From the NCBI GenBank assembly GCA_002683195.1, contig NYSW01000106.1, forward strand, positions 1-7,103: a stretch of DNA of 7,103 nucleotides. Direction: 5' to 3'. Numbering within the stretch: position 1 is the stretch's first letter; each line of letters starts with the position of its first letter. Source of the stretch: Phycisphaerae bacterium. GTDB taxonomy: Bacteria; Planctomycetota; Phycisphaerae; Phycisphaerales; SM1A02. Both the position numbers and the translations under genes were made by a program. The notes below the pieces were generated by a model. The model saw only the letters and a program-made list of their open reading frames with translations, was not told the DNA's origin and searched no databases. This document shows, piece after piece, positions 1 to 6,773 of the stretch.

Positions 1-415
1 CACCCCGAGCACCATCCGGGAGATAGGTCTGCCAGACGTCATACGTCGTGTCCAGCGGCGACGAAGCCTGGCCGGACAGCGTCATCTCGACCGTGATGGA
101 ATCGAGCTGGTAGGCATCGATCCCCTGGTTCGGCGCCACGATGTCCGCGGTGTCGAAAGCGATGATCATCTGGGCGTCGCGGTTGTCGAAGTCCGAACTT
201 GCCGGGACCGAAACGAAGCCGAAGATCGATCCGGCGGGCCGGTATCCGGGCGTGGCGTTGAACGGGTACATCCAACGATCAGCACTGGTCGGTACGGATC
301 CGACGAAATCATCGGCCGAGGCCATGTCCGCCGACGACAGAAGGCCGAGCCCAAGGCACCCGAAGACCAGACAACGGGCCGAAAAAGACGAATTCGAGAC
401 GGTGACGAGTCGCAC
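1..415 (-). CDS. Secreted protein, N-terminal part (runs off left edge)
   Basis: Reading the minus strand from a GTG at 415 gives an open frame of 138 codons to the window edge with no stop. The start is supported by a GGAG Shine-Dalgarno (plus 422-425) six bases upstream. Residues 1-34 form a signal peptide: arginines at 2 and 14, a hydrophobic core C-L-V-F-G-C-L-G-L-G-L-L, and an A-S-A/D-D cleavage site after residue 34. The mature part begins DDFVGSVPTSADRWMYPFNA and contains a D-N-R-D-A-Q segment and a string of beta-strand-like stretches. From memory this style resembles extracellular planctomycete proteins with C-terminal sorting tails, but I cannot name a family or function. The C-terminus is missing. 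It is divergent from the kelch gene and has a perfect Fur-like palindrome 31 bases upstream of its start, so iron-responsive expression is a reasonable inference. GTG, not the internal ATG (codon 31), is chosen because only it keeps the signal peptide. Confidence 0.75.
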   Translation of the reverse strand, partial: MRLVTVSNSSFSARCLVFGCLGLGLLSSADMASADDFVGSVPTSADRWMYPFNATPGYRPAGSIFGFVSVPASSDFDNRDAQMIIAFDTADIVAPNQGIDAYQLDSITVEMTLSGQASSPLDTTYDVWQTYLPDGARG

Positions 416-434
416 GGCGAGCTCCGAGGAAGAA

Positions 435-462
435 ACTATTTTTCGTTGAGACTGAGTCTCAA
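435..462 (-). promoter_or_regulatory. Candidate promoter of the left-edge secreted gene
   Basis: On the minus strand TTGAGA (plus 457-462) is followed after 16 bases by AATAGT (plus 435-440), a four-of-six match to a -10 box. The -35 is the outer arm of Fur-like operator 1. The implied leader is very short but still includes the GGAG at 422-425. Weak evidence, supported mainly by the operator position. Confidence 0.25.
446..462. promoter_or_regulatory. Fur-box-like operator 1 (perfect 17-bp palindrome)
   Basis: TTGAGACTGAGTCTCAA is a perfect 8-1-8 palindrome centred on 454. Its core TGAGACT-G-AGTCTCA has the 7-1-7 layout of Fur-family sites (classical TGATAAT-N-ATTATCA, with TGAGAAT half-sites also common). 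It lies just upstream of the GTG-started secreted gene at 415 and overlaps that gene's candidate -35 element. Regulation by Fur is inferred; another Fur-family member (Zur, PerR, Mur) could use it. Confidence 0.6.
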
Positions 463-494
463 TCGCTTTCAATGGTAGCCTAACTTGCCCGCGG

Positions 495-511
495 TTGAGA
501 CTCATTCTCAG
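495..511. promoter_or_regulatory. Fur-box-like operator 2 (imperfect palindrome)
   Basis: TTGAGACTCATTCTCAG shares the first eight bases with operator 1. Read from the other strand, its right half contains the classical Fur half-site TGAGAAT. Six of eight arm positions pair. Its centre (503) is 49 bp from that of operator 1. It covers the candidate -35 of the kelch gene, which fits repression by steric block. Confidence 0.6.
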
Positions 512-525
512 GATTTAGGTAGAAT
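495..525 (+). promoter_or_regulatory. Candidate sigma-70-type promoter of the kelch gene
   Basis: TTGAGA (495-500) and TAGAAT (520-525) resemble -35 and -10 boxes with a 19-bp spacer, slightly longer than the ideal 17. The -35 lies inside Fur-like operator 2. Transcription would start near 532, leaving a leader of about 40 bases to ATG 574 or 84 bases to GTG 616. Based on pattern only. Confidence 0.35.
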
Positions 526-573
526 TCTGGCTCAACTCGCTCTCCGCCACATCGCGGAGAACCTCCGGCCGCC

Positions 574-2658
574 ATGACGCTTGGCGAGGAGGTTTCTCAT
601 CGAAAGGAACGATCCGTGATCCCCGCCAGTGCCTCCGCCCCCTCGATCGCCGCCCTCATCGCGTTGATGACGCTCGCGTCCCCAGCCTCCGCCCAGCACT
701 TCAAGATGCCGGAGGAAGTCCAGAGGGATTCAGCCATGCCGATCGCCACTCTGGATGCGACGACCCCCAGAGCGACCACCAGTTTCGGCGCCGCCACGGC
801 AGACGGCTGGGTCTATGTCATCGGTGGTTACACCGGCCCCCCGCATGACTACTACATGGAAGAGCAGCAACGCGACTTCTACCGGATCAACCTCCACGAC
901 CGGTCGCACGTGGAATACCTGCCCCACGATCAGCGAATCCAAAGTTGTTCACTGGAAGCCCACGGCGATCAGATCATTCGAATCGGCGGCATGGTCGCAT
1001 CGAACCAGCAATTCGAAGACCAGCGACTTGGTTCATTGGACGACGTCTGGGCGTTCGATACGGACACTCGAAACTGGTCCGTCATGCCTCCCCTCCCCTC
1101 GCCCCGGTCGTCGCATGACAGCACCGTGGTCGGATCTCGCCTGGTGATCGCGGGTGGATGGGGCATGGACGAGGAAACGGGAGAATCCACCTGGCACGAA
1201 GACGTGCTGGTGATGGACCTCGAAGATCCCTCGGCGGGCTGGAAGAACATTCCGGCGCCGTTCAAGAGACGCGCGGTGGCCACCACCAGCATCGGCGACG
1301 ACGTCATCGTCATCGGCGGCATCACGGACGAGCGAGGCATGAGCCAGTCCGTTGACGTGCTCGACCTCAAGACCGGAACCTGGACCAAGGGTCCGGACTA
1401 TCCGGGCATCGCCTTCGGCGTTGCCGCAGAAGCCGCGGGAGATCGGGTGATCGCTTCGGGCGCCGATGGCATGGTCTTCGCCTGGGAACCGGGTGAGACC
1501 GAGTGGAAGCCGGTCGGAACCTTGACCTTCCCCCGCTTCTTTCACCAGATCGCAGTCGCTTCTCCGGAGGATCTGATCTTCGTCGGTGGAATCTCCCGGG
1601 GTGTGCGTCCAGCCCACCTCGAACACCTCGACCTGGCCTCCACCAGCAATGCTCCGAGTGCGGTCACCATGTCGATTCCGACCCCGATGCAGGCCAAGAA
1701 CCGCCAGGCGATGTTCGTGAATGACGGCTGGGTCTATCTCTTCGGCGGTAACAACAGCGTCGGCCAACACGATTTCGAACCCGAGAACTTCCTCTCCACC
1801 GGCCAGCGATTCTCACTCGCCGGCATGCACTGGGAGGAGGCCGCGGACTTCCCGCACGCCCGCCAGACGATTCAGACCTGCATGGATGGGGAAGGCAACG
1901 CGTACGCGGTGGGTGGATTCGGACATGACGGCGAAGCGGCTCGAACCCAGACCGAGGGATACCGCTTCGATGTCGCGGAAGGCACCTGGCACGAGGACGC
2001 TCCGAACCTGCCCGTCTCTCGCAGCCAGTTCGGCCTGGTCGAGCACGAGGGCGAAATGTGGGTCTTCGGTGGCCTCGACTACGACCCTCGACGCGCGGAT
2101 GACGACCAGTTCCGGCACCTTCTGGAAGTGGTCTCCGCACCCGTGGCCAAGAACGGCCCCGACTTCGCCTACGACGGCATCAATCTGCCGGAACCGCGAC
2201 GAGCATTCGCAGGTGCGAAGCTCGACGATCGCTACTACCTCGTCGGAGGCATGCGTGAAGACTTCCAACTGGTGGAGAACTGCCGGACCTTCGACTTCGA
2301 TTCGAAGCAGTTCATGGAAATCCCCTCCCCGTCCCGGCCGCGACTCTCCGCGCAACTGGTGGCCCTCGACGGCCGGCTCTACCTCGCCGGTGGCCGCAGC
2401 CCGAAGGCGGAAGGCAGCGGACTCGAGTCCAATCTCTCCATCGAATGCTTCGATCCGGACACCAACGCCTGGTCGACGGTCATGGAAGAGATCCCGATGC
2501 AGCCTCGCCACATGCGGATGATGCCGTACCGCGGCCGCCTCCTCCTCTTCTCCAGCCACGTGGCGGAGAACGACATGGTGAACCTGGTCTTCGTCGACCC
2601 GGGACACCAGATGAGCGAGCGGATGGAATCCGCGATCACCATCGTCGAAGACGAATGA
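574..2658 (+). CDS. Secreted twelve-bladed kelch-repeat protein
   Basis: This 694-residue protein is built almost entirely of kelch-type blades. The hallmark hydrophobic-G-G turns lie near residues 84, 138, 194, 248, 338, 391, 447, 499, 558 and 606, with degenerate versions near 295 and 660, spaced about 43-59 residues apart. Kelch blades form beta-propellers used for binding or, in galactose-oxidase relatives, for catalysis; I see no catalytic signature, so ligand binding at the cell surface or in the periplasm is the safest reading. A signal peptide spans residues 1-40 (core S-I-A-A-L-I-A-L-M-T-L, cleavage A-S-A/Q). Start choice is open. ATG 574 supplies the basic n-region H-R-K-E-R but has only GGAGA 13 bases upstream; GTG 616 has AAGGA at good spacing but leaves an uncharged n-region and a 680-residue product. 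No C-terminal sorting tail is present. The upstream Fur-like sites suggest iron control; a terminator follows 37 bases after the stop. Confidence 0.88.
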   Translation: MTLGEEVSHRKERSVIPASASAPSIAALIALMTLASPASAQHFKMPEEVQRDSAMPIATLDATTPRATTSFGAATADGWVYVIGGYTGPPHDYYMEEQQRDFYRINLHDRSHVEYLPHDQRIQSCSLEAHGDQIIRIGGMVASNQQFEDQRLGSLDDVWAFDTDTRNWSVMPPLPSPRSSHDSTVVGSRLVIAGGWGMDEETGESTWHEDVLVMDLEDPSAGWKNIPAPFKRRAVATTSIGDDVIVIGGITDERGMSQSVDVLDLKTGTWTKGPDYPGIAFGVAAEAAGDRVIASGADGMVFAWEPGETEWKPVGTLTFPRFFHQIAVASPEDLIFVGGISRGVRPAHLEHLDLASTSNAPSAVTMSIPTPMQAKNRQAMFVNDGWVYLFGGNNSVGQHDFEPENFLSTGQRFSLAGMHWEEAADFPHARQTIQTCMDGEGNAYAVGGFGHDGEAARTQTEGYRFDVAEGTWHEDAPNLPVSRSQFGLVEHEGEMWVFGGLDYDPRRADDDQFRHLLEVVSAPVAKNGPDFAYDGINLPEPRRAFAGAKLDDRYYLVGGMREDFQLVENCRTFDFDSKQFMEIPSPSRPRLSAQLVALDGRLYLAGGRSPKAEGSGLESNLSIECFDPDTNAWSTVMEEIPMQPRHMRMMPYRGRLLLFSSHVAENDMVNLVFVDPGHQMSERMESAITIVEDE

Positions 2659-2675
2659 ACGATCTCCCGATCGTT
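2658..2675 (+). repeat. Small inverted repeat at the kelch stop codon
   Basis: AACGATC (2658-2664) and GATCGTT (2669-2675) form a 7-bp stem with a TCCC loop, starting on the last base of the kelch stop codon. It could protect the 3' end of the message; it has no T-tract and is not itself a terminator. Confidence 0.4.
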
Positions 2676-2694
2676 TCGGCGTGAGCCAAAGACG

Positions 2695-2731
2695 ACGGGC
2701 CCCGCGGCAACTCGCCGCGGGGCCCGTTTTT
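2695..2731 (+). terminator. Intrinsic terminator after the kelch gene
   Basis: GGGCCCCGCGGC (2697-2708) pairs perfectly with GCCGCGGGGCCC (2714-2725) across the loop AACTC. C2696-G2726 and A2695-T2727 extend it to 14 bp, and a run of five T follows (2727-2731). On the minus strand the tail is GTCGTCTTT, so the hairpin may also serve the convergent ALDH gene, less strongly. Confidence 0.88.
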
Positions 2732-2774
2732 CATGCCTGGCTGCCTGCTCGACGAATCGAAGCCGGCGTGAAGA

Positions 2775-4343
<1,569 letters not shown>

Positions 4344-4350
4344 GGGCGGA

Positions 4351-4379
4351 AATCTACCAGACGGAGCGGAGGGAACCAA
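4351..4379 (-). promoter_or_regulatory. Candidate promoter for a leaderless ALDH mRNA
   Basis: On the minus strand TTGGTT (plus 4374-4379), a 17-bp spacer and TAGATT (plus 4351-4356) precede TCCGCCC and then the ATG. The -10 fits the TANNNT pattern, and its distance of seven bases to the ATG would put the transcript start on the start codon. No purine-rich ribosome site lies before the ATG. Confidence 0.4.
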
Positions 4380-4384
4380 GACGA

Positions 4385-4416
4385 CGACGGCCCGTGTCCA
4401 AGGACACGGGCCGTCG
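4385..4416 (-). terminator. Hairpin, probable terminator of the 4441-5082 gene
   Basis: GACGGCCCGTGTCC (4386-4399) is followed by AA and then its exact complement GGACACGGGCCGTC (4402-4415); C4385-G4416 extends the stem to 15 bp. It sits 25 bases beyond the stop of the minus-strand gene and before the ALDH promoter. Its minus-strand tail is TCGTCTTGGTT, poor in U, so termination may be partial. The stem has no T-run on the plus side. Confidence 0.65.
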
Positions 4417-4440
4417 GGAGAGCCTGATTTTCTTCTCGGA

Positions 4441-5082
4441 TCAACCGCGTCGGCGGCGTCCGGCCAGCCCGGCGAGCCCGAGAACCGCCAGGACACCCGG
4501 GGCGGGGACGACGTTCTGGACGTCGATCGAGACCCCCTCGAGCGTATTGGGGCCACTGATCTTGAAGAATGTGGCCCAATTCGTATCGGAACCCTCGTAG
4601 GACGAGAGGTCGAAGGTGTACGCGTCATTCACTCGAAACAGGCCTTCTCCGATGAACACACTCGAGGTCCGCTCGGAGGAGGCGTAATCAAAATATTCTC
4701 CCTCGGCACCGGGTCCGAATCCGCCGACGAACGCTTCCACCGAGGTGGGCGAGGGGTCGAAGGACGTGTAGGTGACGTTCAAGACGACCTCAGAAGTCGG
4801 CGTGCCTTCACCGTAGACGTGGACGTTCAGACCACCGGGGCTGTAGATCCCGCCATCGACGATCTGGGCCCCACCCACGAAATTGAAGACCTGGGACCCG
4901 AATTCGAAGGGAGGGGCCGTTGGGAAGTTCGGAGCCGCGAATGCCTCTGAAAACGAATCCCACTGGTAGTAGAGACTGCCAGCGTCCCCACGCCAGGTGG
5001 GAACGGAAGGGTTGACGAGATCAGCGTTTGCCACGCCGGAGGTGAGCAGAGCAGTGACGAGAGCGACCGAAAAACAACGCAT
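4441..5082 (-). CDS. Small secreted protein with PEP-CTERM-like sorting tail
   Basis: A 213-residue exported protein of unknown function. The ATG at 5082 is preferred: it begins M-R-C-F-S-V-A-L-V-T-A-L-L-T-S-G-V-A-N-A, a clean signal peptide cleaved after residue 20, and a GGAG lies seven bases upstream. An in-frame ATG at 5199 would add 39 arginine-rich residues ahead of the signal peptide and is rejected. The mature region opens with P-T-W-R-G-D-A-G-S-L-Y-Y-Q-W-D, an aromatic motif I associate with exported proteins bearing such tails, then a beta-rich acidic body. The last 23 residues are V-V-P-A-P-G, a hydrophobic A-V-L-G-L-A-G-L-A helix and G-R-R-R-R-G: the tripartite layout of an exosortase-type sorting signal, with PAP in place of PEP. 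Known family behaviour predicts processing at the tail and surface display or release; the exosortase is not in the window. It is followed by the hairpin at 4385-4416. Confidence 0.88.
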   Translation of the reverse strand: MRCFSVALVTALLTSGVANADLVNPSVPTWRGDAGSLYYQWDSFSEAFAAPNFPTAPPFEFGSQVFNFVGGAQIVDGGIYSPGGLNVHVYGEGTPTSEVVLNVTYTSFDPSPTSVEAFVGGFGPGAEGEYFDYASSERTSSVFIGEGLFRVNDAYTFDLSSYEGSDTNWATFFKISGPNTLEGVSIDVQNVVPAPGVLAVLGLAGLAGRRRRG

Positions 5083-5307
5083 TGGAGGGCTCCGAGGGAG
5101 TCTGTAGGGGTACCGGCGGATGGATCGGGAGATCACGGCGTGACCTCCCCGCATGTCTCTGGTTCGACCGTAGCGGGGCGTTGGATCCAACTCAATCAAA
5201 TCGTGGGCAGACCAGCATGAATAAACAAGTGTTCCGACGAATCAACGGTTTGGATCGTAGAATTCGGGCCGACTCTCCAAATTCGACTTCCTGATCCTGG
5301 ATCGACC
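5083..5307. other. Divergent intergenic region (225 bp)
   Basis: This spacer lies between the minus-strand secreted-protein gene and the plus-strand CoA-transferase gene, so it should carry both promoters. I see a GGAG before the minus gene, a weak minus-strand TTGAGT/17/TACGGT pair (plus 5193-5198 and 5170-5175), a 12-bp palindrome at 5180-5191, and a TAGAAT -10-like box at 5258-5263 for the plus gene without a good -35. No credible small gene or RNA was recognised. Confidence 0.5.
5180..5191. promoter_or_regulatory. 12-bp palindrome, possible operator
   Basis: GTTGGATCCAAC is a perfect 12-bp palindrome. It falls inside the spacer of a weak minus-strand promoter candidate for the 4441-5082 gene. 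No known regulator is recognised, and one palindrome of this size can occur by chance. Confidence 0.25.
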
Positions 5308-5970
5308 ATGCCCCTCGACCGCGATGGCATCACCCGCAGAGCCGCCTTGGAACTCCAAGACGGCTTTTACGTCAACCTTGGCATCGGCATGCCCACCCTG
5401 GTCGCCAATCACGTCCCCGAGGACATGACGGTCTGGCTCCAGTCTGAAAACGGCCTCCTCGGCATGGGCCGGTTCCCCACCGACGCCGAGGTCGACGCCG
5501 ATCTGATCAATGCGGGGAAGCAGACGGTGACCGGCGTCCCCGGCCACTCGTTCTTCTCGAGCGCTGAAAGCTTCGAAATGATTCGAGGCGGCCATGTCGA
5601 CCTCGCCATCCTCGGAGCCATGGAGATCAGCCAGGAAGGCGACATCGCCAACTGGATGATCCCCGGCAAGATGGTCAAGGGCATGGGTGGCGCGATGGAC
5701 CTCGTTGCTGGCGTGCGAAGGGTCATCGTGACCATGGAGCACACCAATCGGAAGGGCGCGCCGAAGATCATCCCCGAGTGCACGCTGCCGCTCACCGGCC
5801 TCCGCTGCATCGACATGATCATCACCGACCTCTGCGTGATGGAGATGGATCCGGATCGACGACGCTTCCGGGTCACCGAGCTCGCGCCCGAAGTCACCCG
5901 CGACGAGGTTGAAGCCAAAACCACCGCCGAGATCCTCTTCGCCGACGAACTGGAGACCATCGACGCATGA
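5308..5970 (+). CDS. scoB: 3-oxoacid CoA-transferase, subunit B
   Basis: A 220-residue class I CoA-transferase beta subunit. Together with subunit A it moves CoA from succinyl-CoA (or acetyl-CoA) to acetoacetate or another 3-oxoacid in the cytoplasm, feeding ketone bodies or beta-keto acids into central metabolism. Family markers are N-L-G-I-G-M-P-T (23-30), the active-site L-Q-S-E-N-G-L-L-G (44-52) with catalytic Glu47, G-G-H-V-D-L-A-I-L-G-A-M (94-105), and G-K-M-V-K-G-M-G-G-A-M-D-L-V (120-133). Length matches stand-alone B subunits. Subunit A, usually directly upstream, is absent: the upstream neighbour is an unrelated divergent gene. The ribosome site is weak (GGA at 5299-5301). The stop codon overlaps the start of the DUF1080 gene as ATGA, so the two are probably cotranscribed and translationally coupled. 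The choice between succinyl- and acetate-type transferase (scoB versus atoA) cannot be settled from sequence by eye. Confidence 0.9.
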   Translation: MPLDRDGITRRAALELQDGFYVNLGIGMPTLVANHVPEDMTVWLQSENGLLGMGRFPTDAEVDADLINAGKQTVTGVPGHSFFSSAESFEMIRGGHVDLAILGAMEISQEGDIANWMIPGKMVKGMGGAMDLVAGVRRVIVTMEHTNRKGAPKIIPECTLPLTGLRCIDMIITDLCVMEMDPDRRRFRVTELAPEVTRDEVEAKTTAEILFADELETIDA

Positions 5971-6683
5971 AGTCGACCACCTCCGCCAGCGTGCTCCTCG
6001 TGGCGTCGGCCCTCTCCATCGGTTGCGCCGGCCCGGCTTCGGTGAATCCGCGGGAGGCAGGATTCGTCCCCCTCTTCAACGGCGTCGACTTCGACGGCTG
6101 GAAGGTCGACGAGCTGGTGACGAAGCACTGGGCCGTGATCGACGGCACCCTCGACTTCGACGGCGTCAAGGGGGATCTCTGGTCCCTCGAGTCCTTCGAA
6201 GACTTCGAACTCATCGTGAAGTGGAGATGGGAAGGCCCATCGCAGGGGTCGATCGAGCGTCCGATCATCGAACCCGACGGGTCGTACCGAAAGGATGATG
6301 CCGGCGATACGGTCACGGTCCTGGTCGAGGAACGCGACAGCGGGATCTACCTTCGCGGCAATTCGAAGAGCCAGGTCAACATCTGGGAATGGCCGGCCGG
6401 AAGCGGCGAGGTCTACGGGTACCGCACGGACGGGTCGATGCCCGCCGCCACCCGGGCCGCCGCCACCCCGCTCGCCCGCGCCGACCGCCCGGTGGGCGAG
6501 TGGAACGCCTTCCGAATCTCGATGGTGGGCGAGACCCTGAACGTCCATCTCAACGGCCAGCACGTGCTGGTGGACTGCGTGCTGCCAGGGGTCCCGAATT
6601 CCGGCCCCATCGGTCTCCAGGCCCATGGCTCGGGCATCCAGTTCACCGACATCCTCGTCCGACCGATCGTCGCCGACGACTGA
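5967..6683 (+). CDS. DUF1080 (3-keto-disaccharide hydrolase-like) lipoprotein
   Basis: A 238-residue exported protein of the DUF1080/3-keto-disaccharide hydrolase family (Pfam PF06439), a concanavalin-like beta-sandwich abundant in planctomycetes and Verrucomicrobia. Markers in order are F-V-P-L-F-N-G-V-D-F-D-G-W (33-45), W-x-V-I-D-G-T-L (55-62), F-E-D-F-E-L (77-82), D-S-G-I-Y-L-R-G (124-131), Q-V-N-I-W (136-140), G-E-W-N (177-180), L-N-G (195-197) and G-P-I-G-L-Q-A-H-G (213-221). The 40-odd residues between F-E-D-F-E-L and D-S-G-I-Y contain a P-D-G-S-Y-R-K-D-D-A-G-D segment that I recall from a common subgroup. The N-terminus is a lipoprotein signal with L-S-I-G-C; Cys20 would be lipidated, although serine at -3 is not the preferred residue. 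Its ATG overlaps the scoB stop (ATGA). Members have been linked to glycoside and 3-keto-sugar turnover, but the substrate here is unknown. A terminator follows 28 bases after the stop. Confidence 0.87.
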   Translation: MKSTTSASVLLVASALSIGCAGPASVNPREAGFVPLFNGVDFDGWKVDELVTKHWAVIDGTLDFDGVKGDLWSLESFEDFELIVKWRWEGPSQGSIERPIIEPDGSYRKDDAGDTVTVLVEERDSGIYLRGNSKSQVNIWEWPAGSGEVYGYRTDGSMPAATRAAATPLARADRPVGEWNAFRISMVGETLNVHLNGQHVLVDCVLPGVPNSGPIGLQAHGSGIQFTDILVRPIVADD

Positions 6684-6705
6684 CCAGGACATCCCAAGGC
6701 AACAT

Positions 6706-6747
6706 AAAAACGCCCCGCCGACCGGAATGGTCGACGGGGCGTTGTTT
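6706..6747. terminator. Bidirectional intrinsic terminator between convergent genes
   Basis: CGCCCCGCCGACC (6711-6723) pairs with GGTCGACGGGGCG (6729-6741) over the loop GGAAT, with one A/C mismatch on the plus strand that reads as a G-U wobble on the minus strand. AAAAA precedes (6706-6710) and TTGTTT follows (6742-6747), giving a U-tract in both directions. It ends the scoB-DUF1080 unit and the minus-strand gene at 6774. Confidence 0.88.
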
Positions 6748-6773
6748 GCAGTTCTGGTGGTTCGCGTCGTCGC

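Noticed and set aside
141..449. 102-residue plus-strand open frame at the left edge
   Set aside because: It runs through the Fur-like palindrome's edge and opposite a minus-strand frame that has a signal peptide and ribosome site; no protein-like features.
471..490. DtxR/IdeR-like core TAGCCTAAC between the two Fur-like sites
   Set aside because: Only one arm and the centre (476-484) match the TTAGGTTAGCCTAACCTAA-type box; the other arm fails, so it is likely chance, although its position is suggestive.
4344..4628. N-terminal extension of the ALDH reading frame by 95 residues
   Set aside because: The extension is R/S/P-rich, covers the hairpin and the 3' part of the 4441-5082 gene, and the antiquitin-like N-terminus begins at ATG 4343.
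5083..5199. Upstream ATG (5199) for the 4441-5082 gene
   Set aside because: It would place 39 arginine-rich residues before a standard signal peptide, and the ATG at 5082 has a well-spaced GGAG.
5409..6692. 427-residue minus-strand open frame opposite scoB and the DUF1080 gene
   Set aside because: It spans two well-supported genes on the other strand and ends inside one of them, and its composition is that of a mirrored frame.
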